From NCBI GenBank assembly GCA_018266075.1, contig JAFEBB010000048.1, positions 1 to 58,604 on the forward strand: 58,604 nucleotides of DNA, written 5' to 3'. Below, in pieces: positions 8,565 through 16,684 of the stretch. A model generated the notes under the pieces. That model saw only the letters and a program-made list of their open reading frames with translations, was not told the origin of the DNA and did not search any database. The position numbers and the translations under genes were made by a program. Each line of letters opens with the position of its first letter. Position 1 is the stretch's first letter. This stretch comes from Deltaproteobacteria bacterium (GTDB lineage: Bacteria > Myxococcota > Myxococcia > Myxococcales > SZAS-1).

Positions 8565-8945
8565 CTCGGGGTGCCTCCAAATTGGCCGTCTCCCTCGCCG
8601 GCGCCGGGCACGTGTCGGCCATCCTGGCCATCGCCCCTTCCCAACGTGCTCCCGCGCGCGCCCACCTGGCCGGTGCCCTTCGCCCATGTGCGCTCGCGAG
8701 AGCCGAATGGGTCGGGCGTGTCGCCAATTTGGCTTCGTCGTCAGCCGGGCTGGCGGCCGCGTGGCCGCTGACGTCCGCAGCGTCGACTGCGCGGGCTGGC
8801 GACTCTCGCCGATGGGCTCCCGCGTCGGTCGAATTGGCTGGCCACCTCGCCCAATGGGCTCAGCGGTGATCCAAGTGGGTCAACGGGCCCGCCGAATTGT
8901 TTCTCGAGGCGATCCAATGGGCGCGCAAGCCATCCCAACGTGCTG
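8565..8945. repeat. Degenerate ~21-bp tandem repeat (minisatellite), about 18 units
   Basis: This fills the 411-bp gap between the GFA gene and the LMF1 gene. A core like CCCAATTGGGC (variants CCAAATTGG, CCATCCTGG, CCCAACGTGC, CCAATTTGGC, CCAATGGGC, CCAAGTGGG) recurs every 19-22 bp: the TGG/TGC triplets fall near 8583, 8625, 8647, 8667, 8689, 8708, 8730, 8751, 8813, 8835, 8855, 8876, 8898, 8918 and 8941. Because 21 is divisible by 3, all frames give imperfect heptad repeats (for example PMGSRVG, PMGSAVI, PMGAQAI). No start and ribosome site support a real gene, so it is best treated as a noncoding repeat or a dead coding minisatellite. Confidence 0.7.
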
Positions 8946-8950
8946 GCGGG

Positions 8951-10465
8951 CTAGTCCTTCCACCCGTGCTCCTCGACGACATCCTTCAGCTCCGGCGTCT
9001 CCGGCGAGACCGCCGGCATCCACAAGCCCTGCTCCTCGCGCGTCCACCAACCCGGTGTCCCGAGCGGCGCGAAGCGATACCGGTAGTACTTCGCGCGGAT
9101 GTACTTCGGCGGCCCTTCGGGGTACGGATTTCCATCCAGCAGCGAGAGCGCGCCCGCGTCGTTGTGGAGCAGCTTCCACACCAGGTGAATCGCCCACGGC
9201 TGGCGATCCACGTTGCTCATGGCCGCGAACCAGATCTGCCAATCGATGCGCGGCTGATATGGGCTCGTCACGCACGGCCGCCGCATCGGGTCGCCGGGCT
9301 TGCACACGAACTCGTACGGACGCCACTCGGCGCTCGGGTCGTCCGGCGTCGCGCTGCGCGTGCCCTCGAAGATGATCTCGCCGCGCTCCTTGCCCACGGA
9401 GCCGAACGCGCCGTAGGTGTTCACGAGCTCGAACGGATCGAAGCTCGTGTTCATCGCCTGCTCGTCCGAGAGCAGGTTCTTCACCGGCTCCACGCTCAGC
9501 ACCGCGATCAGCAGCATCAGCGCGACCGACGCCGCGGTCCACGCGCGCTGCGTCGGCTCCGCGTCCTTCGCGCGCGCGACCATTCGCCACGGCAGCACGC
9601 GCGCCCACGCGCCATCGTCGAAGCACGCGAGGATCGGAACAATCATCAACCAATTAAGGAATGACAAATTGCCGCTCAGGATCAGCGTGAGCTGAAACAC
9701 GAGCATGATCATCGCGGCCACGTGTCGCGACGTGCGCCCGAGGAAGATCAGGAACGGGCAGAGGAGCTCCGCCACGTGGTTCATGAGCACGCCCGCCACG
9801 TGCACGCCGTGCGGCGCGAAGTGGAAGTACGGCGAGAGCGGGTTCGGAATCGGCTGGGTCTCGAAGTGGTAGTCGAGGCACGTGAGATCGCGCCAGCATT
9901 GGTCGCCGCGCATCTTGATCAGCCCCGCGCCGAGCATCACGCGGAACGCGAGCCACCAGAACAATCGAACCACGATCTCCGGGGGCTGGCGCTTCGGGAA
10001 GGGCCGGAGGTCGAGCGGCGGGCAAAGGAAGATGGCGAGGAAGCCCGTCTCCAGGAGCTGCATCTCCCAGCCGTAGCCGTAGAAGAGCTGCCCCACGTGC
10101 ACCACGCTCATGTACAGCGCCCAGAGCACGGCCATTACCAGCGCGTCGGCGAAGCCCGCGACGACCAGCAGCGAGAGCAGAAATCCAATCCACGCGACGG
10201 TCAGCAGCGCACTGTCGGAGCTGTGCGCCCAGAACAGCGTCGGCAATTCCCAAAAGCCTGCGCTGCGTCCTCCGGCGTTCTCCGCGACGCGGTCGAGGAA
10301 CGAATCCGCCGGCAAGAGCCCGTGGTGCCCGACCAGCGGCAGGCCCTGGCGCACGAACGCCCAGAACGCGAACGCGTACACCACGCCGAGCAGGCGCAAC
10401 ACCACGAAGCGCGTGAGCTGGAACGTCGCGCGCGGCTTCGGCGCGACGTCCTCGGCATCTTCCAT
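8951..10465 (-). CDS. Lipase maturation factor (LMF1) family membrane protein
   Basis: A 504-residue multi-pass membrane protein. Family hallmarks are visible: an N-terminal helix VVLRLLGVVYAFAFWAF, GWEMQLLETGFLAIFLCPP, FRVMLGAGLIKMRGDQCWRDLTCLDYHFETQP, and the C-terminal half with EFVCKPGDPMRRPC, YQPRIDWQIWFAAM and PPKYIRAKYYRYRF. In vertebrates LMF1 acts in the ER to fold dimeric lipases; the role of the bacterial homologues is unknown, possibly folding of secreted enzymes. The length is normal and no truncation is seen. Around 9640-9668 the codons become unusually AT-rich (AAT, TTG, TCA, ATT), in a predicted membrane segment. Confidence 0.88.
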   Translation of the reverse strand: MEDAEDVAPKPRATFQLTRFVVLRLLGVVYAFAFWAFVRQGLPLVGHHGLLPADSFLDRVAENAGGRSAGFWELPTLFWAHSSDSALLTVAWIGFLLSLLVVAGFADALVMAVLWALYMSVVHVGQLFYGYGWEMQLLETGFLAIFLCPPLDLRPFPKRQPPEIVVRLFWWLAFRVMLGAGLIKMRGDQCWRDLTCLDYHFETQPIPNPLSPYFHFAPHGVHVAGVLMNHVAELLCPFLIFLGRTSRHVAAMIMLVFQLTLILSGNLSFLNWLMIVPILACFDDGAWARVLPWRMVARAKDAEPTQRAWTAASVALMLLIAVLSVEPVKNLLSDEQAMNTSFDPFELVNTYGAFGSVGKERGEIIFEGTRSATPDDPSAEWRPYEFVCKPGDPMRRPCVTSPYQPRIDWQIWFAAMSNVDRQPWAIHLVWKLLHNDAGALSLLDGNPYPEGPPKYIRAKYYRYRFAPLGTPGWWTREEQGLWMPAVSPETPELKDVVEEHGWKD

Positions 10466-10488
10466 CTGCGCAGCTTAGCCGCGCGCGA

Positions 10489-11775
10489 TCACGGGAGGGT
10501 GAACGAGGTCACCAGGAAGCCGGAGCCTGCGCCCGCGCCGTCGGGGAACGGGCCGCCGTGAGCGGCGCTCGAATCGTTGGGGCCCTGGCCCGACTGCGAG
10601 ATGACCGGGCAGTACTGGTAGATGGCGGAGTCGGGCAGGCGCACCTGCACCGCGAGGTTCGACGTGGGGTAGCCGCCACACGCGTTCTGGTCCTGGCCGC
10701 TGGAGCAGACGGTGCTGTCGCAGTTCTCCCAGTAGTCCACGAGCACGTAGTAGGTGCCGCTCGGTGGAACCGCGGTGTTCGAGAAGAGGATGTTCTCCAC
10801 GTTCACGCCGTCCGGCTCGCCGCCGCCGCTTCCGCCACTGCCGCCGCTGCTGCCGCAGGCCGCGTTGGTGTCGCGGTCGAGCCAGCCTTCCGGGCACGGG
10901 TTGCCGCCGGTCGGCAGGCCGATGCCGCCGTCGTGGCAGAGGTAAGGGAACAGATTGCAAACCTGGCCGAGGCCGGAGTCCGGGTTATTGCCGGGGTTGC
11001 CGTAGTAGATCTCGCAGTGGCCGCCGTCGGGGAGCGGCTCGAGCAGGTGCAGGTCGAAGTCCTCGATGTCATCGAAGCTCAACGTCACCTGCAGCGTCGA
11101 CGAGCTGTTCAGGCTGCACTGGCCCTGGATGCAGGTGTAGCCCTTGGGGCACGCGGGCGCGCCAGGGCTGGTGTTGCACGCTCCCACGCCGCGGCCGCCC
11201 TGGCCGGTGACGAGGTTGGGCATGTTGTTCGGGCAGGTGCCGCCGGTGGTCGTGCCGGTCGCGGTGGCGCCGGTGGTGCTGCTGCCGGTGGTCGCCGAGG
11301 TGCCGCTGCCGGTGGTGCCGGAGCCGTTGGTGCCGTTGCTGGTCGCGCCGGTGTTCGAGCCCGTGCCGCTGGTGGCGCCGGTGACCGAGGCCGAGATGCA
11401 GTAGCCGTTGCCGTCGACGGCGCCGCTGCAGCACGCGTTGGGATCCGACGAGAACTGGCCGTCGGGGACGCAGTTGCCCGTGCCGCTGCCGTTGGTGCCC
11501 GTGGACGTCGTGTTCGCGCCGGTGCCGTTCGACGTTGCTCCGGTGTTCGCGCCCGTTCCGTTCGACGTCGCGCCGGTGCTGGTCGCGCCCGTGGAGCCGT
11601 TCGTCGTCGAGCCGCTCGCGCCTGTGCCGGAGCTGTTGTTGCCCGAGCCATTCGTGCCCGAGCCGTTCGCGGCGTGCGTGCCGCCGGTCGCGGTGGTGGT
11701 GGTGTTCGACGAGGTGGTGCTTCCCCCGCAGGCGGCCAGCGCGAGGACCAGCGCGGCCAGGACGTTCGACTTCAT
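10489..11775 (-). CDS. Ser/Thr/Asn/Gly-linker lipoprotein, hypothetical
   Basis: A 428-residue lipoprotein. The start at 11775 gives MKSNVLAALVLALAACGG with a clear lipobox (L-A-A-C) and GGAGG 4 bases upstream; the longer frame to 11841 lacks both. A linker of Asn/Gly/Ser/Thr repeats follows (about residues 20-185), interrupted by a short CVPDGQFSSDPNACCSG segment. The C-terminal ~220 residues form a Cys-containing beta domain with LTLSFDDIEDFDLHL-type and YYVLVDYWENC segments, similar to the DFDLHLL domains often seen in myxobacterial outer-surface proteins. Function is unknown. Divergent from trmB. Confidence 0.75.
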   Translation of the reverse strand: MKSNVLAALVLALAACGGSTTSSNTTTTATGGTHAANGSGTNGSGNNSSGTGASGSTTNGSTGATSTGATSNGTGANTGATSNGTGANTTSTGTNGSGTGNCVPDGQFSSDPNACCSGAVDGNGYCISASVTGATSGTGSNTGATSNGTNGSGTTGSGTSATTGSSTTGATATGTTTGGTCPNNMPNLVTGQGGRGVGACNTSPGAPACPKGYTCIQGQCSLNSSSTLQVTLSFDDIEDFDLHLLEPLPDGGHCEIYYGNPGNNPDSGLGQVCNLFPYLCHDGGIGLPTGGNPCPEGWLDRDTNAACGSSGGSGGSGGGEPDGVNVENILFSNTAVPPSGTYYVLVDYWENCDSTVCSSGQDQNACGGYPTSNLAVQVRLPDSAIYQYCPVISQSGQGPNDSSAAHGGPFPDGAGAGSGFLVTSFTLP

Positions 11776-11835
11776 GCAGCCTCCGGAATGGCGGGCGCAC
11801 TGTAGAGCAGGCGGGGATGCGGAGATCAACTGCAC

Positions 11836-11852
11836 GGACAAGGAGCTTGTCC
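11836..11852. other. Small hairpin in the divergent lipoprotein/trmB region
   Basis: GGACAAG (11836-11842) and CTTGTCC (11846-11852) form a perfect 7-bp stem with a 3-base loop, 84 bp before the trmB start. It could act as an operator or leader structure; no factor can be named. Confidence 0.3.
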
Positions 11853-11935
11853 CTCAAGCTGCTGTCGATTCAGCACGTTAGAAGCTCGGCTGGGCCTAGG
11901 ATGGCGATTCGCGGGATTTTTTCGCCGAGGCGTTT

Positions 11936-12622
11936 GTGTCCGAGAAACCCTTCACCGGTCGGCATATTCGGAGCTTCGTGCTGCGGCAGGGGCATCTGTC
12001 GAAGGCGCAGGAGCGCGCGTTCACGGAGCTGATGCCGCGCTTTGGCGTGAGCTATCGCGCCGAGCTGCTCGACTGGAAGGCGCTCTTTGGTCGCGAGGCG
12101 CCGCGGGTGCTGGAGATTGGTTTCGGCATGGGCGCGACGACGGCGGAGATCGCCGAGCGCCGGCCGGACACCGATTTTCTCGGCGTCGAGGTGCACACGC
12201 CGGGTGTCGGCAGTCTGCTCAAGCTGCTCGAGGAGAAGAAGCTCTCGAACGTGCGCGTGATCCAGCACGACGCCGTGGAGGTCGTGCGCGACATGATCGC
12301 GCCGAAGAGCCTGCGCGGCGTGCACGTGTTCTTTCCGGATCCGTGGCCGAAGAAGCGGCACCACAAGCGACGCCTCTTGCAGGGACCGTTCGTGCAGCTG
12401 CTCGCGGAGCGGCTCGAGCCCGGCGGCTACCTGCACGCGGCGACGGATTGGGAGGAGTACGCGCAGCAGATGCTCGAGGTGTTTTCCGCCGAGCCGCTGC
12501 TGAAGAACGCGCACGCGGGCTTCGCGCCGCGGCCGGACTATCGACCGCTGACGAAGTTTGAGCAGCGCGGGATGAACCTGGGCCACGGCGTGTGGGACGT
12601 CATCTTCGAGCGCGTCCCGTAG
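11936..12622 (+). CDS. trmB: tRNA (guanine(46)-N(7))-methyltransferase
   Basis: A 228-residue SAM-dependent enzyme that makes m7G46 in the variable loop of tRNAs. Diagnostic motifs are [14 protein letters not shown] (SAM site, about residue 58), [21 protein letters not shown], and [16 protein letters not shown] (the tRNA/guanine site, about residue 125), then ATDWEEYA and [10 protein letters not shown] near the end. Length and motif order are typical. It uses a GTG start with CGAGG about 7 bases upstream; the first ATG in frame lies too far inside. It stands alone and is followed by a strong hairpin. Confidence 0.95.
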   Translation: MSEKPFTGRHIRSFVLRQGHLSKAQERAFTELMPRFGVSYRAELLDWKALFGREAPRVLEIGFGMGATTAEIAERRPDTDFLGVEVHTPGVGSLLKLLEEKKLSNVRVIQHDAVEVVRDMIAPKSLRGVHVFFPDPWPKKRHHKRRLLQGPFVQLLAERLEPGGYLHAATDWEEYAQQMLEVFSAEPLLKNAHAGFAPRPDYRPLTKFEQRGMNLGHGVWDVIFERVP

Positions 12623-12652
12623 CGATTCACACGTCGTTTAACAAATCCGACT

Positions 12653-12681
12653 CCCCTTCCCCACGGCAGATGGGGAAGGGG
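12653..12681. terminator. Bidirectional terminator hairpin after trmB
   Basis: CCCCTTCCCCA (12653-12663) pairs perfectly with TGGGGAAGGGG (12671-12681), an 11-bp stem with a 7-base loop. It lies between trmB and the convergent gene ending at 12696. It lacks a clear T-run, so it may act by itself in both directions. Confidence 0.6.
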
Positions 12682-12695
12682 TCGGGGGATGGGGT

Positions 12696-13055
12696 TTATG
12701 CGGCCGCGAGCTCCTCCTCGGCGACCTCCACCTCTTCCACATCAGTCTCGAAGTTCACCAGCGCCGGATTCACCAGCAGCTCCTTCTTCTCCTCGAACGA
12801 CCAGAGGAGCAGCGGCGCAGGCAGCCCGAGCTTCGACGCGAACTCGCCGGCCTTCTCCTCCGCGCGCCGCACCAGCACCAGCTCGCCCGGGACGAAAAAC
12901 TGCCCGGTGCGCAGCTTGGTGGGCTGGATGAACGACGCCATCCGCCATCCGCTGAAGTCCTCGCTTGGCGCCTGGTTCTTGGCCCAGTCGCGCAGCACGC
13001 CCTGGAGCTCGGTCGCCAGGTCGGCGCGCGAGGGAGGATTCGTTTCGGTCTGCAT
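12696..13055 (-). CDS. Small acidic hypothetical protein
   Basis: A 119-residue soluble protein with no recognised domain. The start at 13055 (MQTETNPPSRADLATELQG) has AGGAGA 8 bases upstream; the frame runs on to 13157 without a good site. It contains a WRMASF motif, a hydrophobic FFVPGELVLVRRAEEKA stretch, and a very acidic tail (about ten Glu/Asp in the last 20 residues). The pattern suggests a small chaperone-like or adaptor protein, but this is a guess. It is convergent with trmB. Confidence 0.55.
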   Translation of the reverse strand: MQTETNPPSRADLATELQGVLRDWAKNQAPSEDFSGWRMASFIQPTKLRTGQFFVPGELVLVRRAEEKAGEFASKLGLPAPLLLWSFEEKKELLVNPALVNFETDVEEVEVAEEELAAA

Positions 13056-13217
13056 GACACGCTCTCCTTTCGGCGCACCTCGGGCGGCACCCGCGAAACG
13101 GGCTTGGTCCTGGCGCCGCCGGGCATCCGGCGGCTGCGGTGCTGGATTTGCACACACCGTAAGGACGCGCCGAGACCTGTCAAACGCCGCCGATCCGGGG
13201 ACTTGCCGAGCGTCCGA

Positions 13218-14561
13218 TCAGCCGCGCGGCCCGTTCACGCCCAGCCGTCGCATCATGGCGCGCACCGTCCCGCCTGGATCTCGCGCCGAGCCCCGCCCGA
13301 CCTCGCCCAGCATCCGCGCGGCCGCGCTGGCGTTTCCGGCCGCACGAGCGAGCGCTTCCACCAAGGCCGCGCGCTCGAGCGCTTCGACCTCGTTCCGCAG
13401 ATTCAGCACGCCGTCGTCGAGCAAGCGCTTCAGCCGCGATCCGTCCACCAGCCCATCGCCCTTCGACGACTCGCCTCGCTGCAGCACGCGCTTCGGCAAA
13501 TCGGATAGCAGCAGCTCATCGCCGCCGCGCTTGTAGACGAGCGCCTCGAAGACCACGTTTCGCAGCTCGCGAATGTTGCCCGGCCAGGGATACGCCGCGA
13601 GCGCACGCAGCGCCGCGGGACTCACGCGCACCACGGCCGGTCGCCCCTGCGCGTCCGGCTCCTCTTTGAAGAAGCGACGCATGAAGAACTCGGCCAGCGC
13701 CGGCAGGTCATCGAGGCGCTCGCGCAGCGGTGGCAGGTGCACGTGCACGATCGCCAGTCGCTCGTAGAGGTCATCGCCGAACTGGCCGGCAGCAATGAGC
13801 TTCTTCAAGTCGCGATTGGTCGCCGCGAGAATCCGGAAGTCCACCTGGTGCGACGCGCTCTCGCCCAGCCGCGTCACCACGCGATCCTCGAGCACGCGCA
13901 GCAGCTTCACTTGAATGCTCTGCGGCGTGTCGTCGATCTCATCGAGGAACACGCTGCCGCCCTCGGCCGAGATGAGCGTGCCGTCGTAGCTGCGCACCGC
14001 GCCCGAGAACGCGCCCTTCGCGTAGCCAAAGAGCTCGCCCTCCATCAGCTCGTTGGGAATCGCCGCGCAATTGATGGGCACGAACGGCCGCTCGCGGCGC
14101 GCGCTCCACGTATGAAGCAGCCGCGCCGTCACTTCTTTGCCGGTGCCGGTCTCCCCCGTGATGAGCACGGGCATGCTCGTGCGCGCCGCACGCGCGACCT
14201 GCGCGAGGACCTTTTTGGCCACAGCGCTCTGCACCACGGCCGTCGCGGGCGGGACCGGCGCCGGATCGGGAAGCGCGAGCTCCTGCAGCCGCGCCGCGAG
14301 TCGCTCGGCGGCTTTGGGCTCCGTCAGGGAGAGCGCTTCATAGGCCCCGGAGAGCACGGCCTCGCGCGCGGCGGCGTCATCAATCGACCTCGCGCTCACC
14401 CAGATCCACGGGCCACGCTCGGGACGCACCGGCGCACGCTTGCCGTCTCGCGTGGCCACGACCGTGAGCTCGCCCTCGAGCGCGAGCGTGAATCCCACGG
14501 ACTTGAGGGCGCGAACGACATCCGCCGGCGCTTCGGAACCGTTCCAGGCGAGCTTGGGCAT
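13218..14561 (-). CDS. Sigma-54-dependent activator with receiver-like N terminus
   Basis: A 447-residue bacterial enhancer-binding protein. The AAA+ core has GETGTGKE (Walker A, ~136), GAFSGA (the sigma-54-contacting loop, ~181, Ser for the usual Thr), GGSVFLDEID (Walker B), and LPPLRERLDDLP and YPWPGNIRELRN in the C-terminal part. A Fis-like helix-turn-helix ends the protein. The N-terminal ~100 residues look like a degenerate receiver domain without a clear phospho-acceptor Asp, so control is probably not by a standard histidine kinase. The start at 14561 (MPKLAWNG) is the likeliest; an upstream in-frame start at 14672 would overlap the divergent promoter. It diverges from the ABC/OmpA operon, which carries a sigma-54 site. 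Confidence 0.88.
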   Translation of the reverse strand: MPKLAWNGSEAPADVVRALKSVGFTLALEGELTVVATRDGKRAPVRPERGPWIWVSARSIDDAAAREAVLSGAYEALSLTEPKAAERLAARLQELALPDPAPVPPATAVVQSAVAKKVLAQVARAARTSMPVLITGETGTGKEVTARLLHTWSARRERPFVPINCAAIPNELMEGELFGYAKGAFSGAVRSYDGTLISAEGGSVFLDEIDDTPQSIQVKLLRVLEDRVVTRLGESASHQVDFRILAATNRDLKKLIAAGQFGDDLYERLAIVHVHLPPLRERLDDLPALAEFFMRRFFKEEPDAQGRPAVVRVSPAALRALAAYPWPGNIRELRNVVFEALVYKRGGDELLLSDLPKRVLQRGESSKGDGLVDGSRLKRLLDDGVLNLRNEVEALERAALVEALARAAGNASAAARMLGEVGRGSARDPGGTVRAMMRRLGVNGPRG

Positions 14562-14642
14562 GCCCGTATTGGAATTCGGCCCGAACGCGATTGCAATCGC
14601 GTTTGTGATCCCGCGCACTGCCCGGTCTCGGCCACTTACGTG

Positions 14643-14658
14643 TGGCACGGCGCACGCA
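14643..14658 (+). promoter_or_regulatory. Sigma-54 (-24/-12) promoter for the ABC/OmpA operon
   Basis: TGGCACG-GCGC-ACGCA matches the consensus TGGCACG-N4-TTGCW at all seven -24 bases and at three of five -12 bases, including the invariant GC (14656-14657). It lies 71 bp upstream of the ATG at 14729 and in the region shared with the divergent sigma-54 activator gene. The predicted transcription start is about 14670. Confidence 0.65.
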
Positions 14659-14728
14659 CTCTGGGTCCCCACGCACGGACGACAAGCCCGCGCCGCGGAG
14701 CGGTCGCTTCACCGCGCTGGAGGACGCC

Positions 14729-16555
14729 ATGGATACGACCCAGAACACGATGCGACTCACCCCGCTCGCCCGAGGTTCCATCTTTCTCGGCCTCGCCGCG
14801 CTGGGCGTGGTCTCCATCCGGCTCTTCGCGCCCGGCTTCCTCGAGCGCGTGGTGCCGAGCGCCAAGGAGAAGTCCTCCATGGTGCCGCTGAGCGCGGACC
14901 TCCCGCTCCTCGGCGATGACGGCCGCACCCGCGCTATCTCGCCCATCGGCACGGGTCCTGGCTGCGCGCAGCTCCCTGAGGTGCGCGTCGAGCTCTGGGC
15001 CTGGAACGCGCAGATGGGGCTCATGCTCGCCAACGGTGGCCCGCAGAGCGCCGCGGGCAGCCTGATGTGCCAGGAGGGCGTGAACGCCAAGCTCCTGCGC
15101 CAGGACGACGGCACCAAGATGCGCGAGGACCTGGTCACCTTCGCGAAGGAGCTGAAGGAAGGCCAGGCGCAGCCGAAGGACGGCGTCGGGTTCGTGGCCA
15201 TCATGGGCGACGGCTCGGCCACGTTCCTCGCGGAGACCAACAAGGTGCTCGAGAAGCTCGGGCCGGACTTCAAGGCCAAGGTCGTCGGCTCCAGCGGCTA
15301 CAGCTGGGGCGAGGACAAGTTCATGGGCCCTCCGGCGTGGAAGCAGAACCCGAGCGCGTCTCGAGGCGGCTTGGTGGCGGGCGTGGTGCGCGACGGCGAC
15401 TGGAACATCGCCCAGAAGTGGCTGGCGGAGAACCGGCTCTGCAACAACCCGGACGACAAAACGTGGGATCCCAACTGTCTCAACTGGGTGAACACGCCGG
15501 GCTACGTGGAGGCGGCGCAGGCCTACATCGCGGGCGTGTGCGAGGACCGGAAGGTGGTCAAGAACGGCAAGCCCACGGGCGAGACGAAGCACGTGTGCGT
15601 GGACGGCGTGGTCACATGGACGCCCGGCGACGTGGACGTGGCGCAGAAGAAGGGAGGCCTGGTGTCGATCGTGTCGACCAAGGAGTACCGCGGGCAGATG
15701 CCCCAGGTGCTCATCGGCATCGACGCGTGGATGAAGGCGAACCGCAAGACCGTCGACGGGATGCTGTCGGCGATGCTGAAGGGAGGTGACCGGATCAAGA
15801 GCGACCCGACCGCGCTGGACGCGGCGGCCGCGGTGAGCGCGCAGGTCTACGGCGAAGGCGACGCGGCGTACTGGAAGAAGTACTTCCAGGGCACCACCGA
15901 GCCCGATGCCAAGGGCCAGCCCGTGGAGCTGGGCGGCAGCCGGGTGAACAACCTTGCCGACGATCTGTACCTGTTCGGCGTCAAGGCCTACGCACCCGAC
16001 TCGGCCAACCTCTTCGCCGCGACCTACACCGTGTTCGGCAACATCGTCTCGGCGCAGTACCCCGAGCTGGTGCCCAGCTTCCCGGCCGTCCGAGAGGTGC
16101 TCGACACGAGCTACCTCGAGGATCTCGCGAAGCGCGGCACGAGCACCGCCAAGGCCGACCTGCCGAAGTTCGACGCGGCAGCGCCGGTGAAGGAGGTCGT
16201 CAGCAACGGCTCGTGGGCCATTGCGTTCGAGAGCGGCAAGGCCAGCTTCTCGCCCTCGGCGAAGAAGACGCTCGATGAGCTCTTCGACCAGCTGGTCATC
16301 GCCGGCGGTGCAGCCGTGGAGATCCACGGCCACACCGACAGCCAGGGTGATTCGAAGCAGAACCTGGCGCTCTCCGAGGCGCGGGCGTTCGCGGTGAAGC
16401 GGTACCTGGAGGCGCGGTCGTCGGCCAACTTCCCGGAGGGACGGGTTCGCATCTTCGCGCATGGGCAGGAGAACCCCATCGCGCCCAATGCGACGCCCGA
16501 GGGCCGCGCGCTGAACCGCCGGGTGCAGATCATCGTGGGCACCACGAAGTCGTAG
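14729..16555 (+). CDS. ABC-type substrate-binding protein fused to OmpA peptidoglycan-binding domain
   Basis: A 608-residue protein. A single N-terminal membrane helix (about residues 13-32) is followed by a ~450-residue periplasmic binding-protein fold resembling nitrate/taurine/phosphate receptors, then an OmpA C-terminal domain (about 490-608) with IAFESGKASFSPSAKK, VEIHGHTDSQGD, LSEARAFAVKRYL and GRALNRRVQIIV. OmpA domains bind peptidoglycan, so the receptor is probably tethered to the cell wall rather than free. The start at 14729 has GGAGG 5 bases upstream; an earlier in-frame start at 14642 falls inside the promoter. Similar proteins are annotated as phosphate-binding/OmpA-family receptors, but the ligand here is unknown. 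First gene of a four-gene operon. Confidence 0.82.
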   Translation: MDTTQNTMRLTPLARGSIFLGLAALGVVSIRLFAPGFLERVVPSAKEKSSMVPLSADLPLLGDDGRTRAISPIGTGPGCAQLPEVRVELWAWNAQMGLMLANGGPQSAAGSLMCQEGVNAKLLRQDDGTKMREDLVTFAKELKEGQAQPKDGVGFVAIMGDGSATFLAETNKVLEKLGPDFKAKVVGSSGYSWGEDKFMGPPAWKQNPSASRGGLVAGVVRDGDWNIAQKWLAENRLCNNPDDKTWDPNCLNWVNTPGYVEAAQAYIAGVCEDRKVVKNGKPTGETKHVCVDGVVTWTPGDVDVAQKKGGLVSIVSTKEYRGQMPQVLIGIDAWMKANRKTVDGMLSAMLKGGDRIKSDPTALDAAAAVSAQVYGEGDAAYWKKYFQGTTEPDAKGQPVELGGSRVNNLADDLYLFGVKAYAPDSANLFAATYTVFGNIVSAQYPELVPSFPAVREVLDTSYLEDLAKRGTSTAKADLPKFDAAAPVKEVVSNGSWAIAFESGKASFSPSAKKTLDELFDQLVIAGGAAVEIHGHTDSQGDSKQNLALSEARAFAVKRYLEARSSANFPEGRVRIFAHGQENPIAPNATPEGRALNRRVQIIVGTTKS

Positions 16556-16573
16556 CAGCACATGCAGTGCGTT

Positions 16574-16615
16574 CCGCCGCCGCCCCGGGCTCCTGCTCGG
16601 GACGCGCGGCGGCGG
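16574..16615 (+). other. GC-rich intergenic hairpin between receptor and permease genes
   Basis: CCGCCGCCGC (16574-16583) pairs with GCGGCGGCGG (16606-16615), enclosing a smaller stem with CCCGG and CGGG arms. The location, just after the receptor gene in an ABC operon, fits an mRNA-stabilising or attenuating hairpin that raises receptor output over permease. Confidence 0.5.
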
Positions 16616-16684
16616 GCGCGACCTGACCGGTGGGCTCGGCCGGCGAGGTCGCGATGCAGCACTCCGAGCCAGAAGGGAGCGGCC

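Noticed and set aside
8565-8945. CRISPR array
   Set aside because: The units are 21 bp, degenerate and contiguous; there are no constant repeats separated by unique spacers, and no cas gene is nearby.
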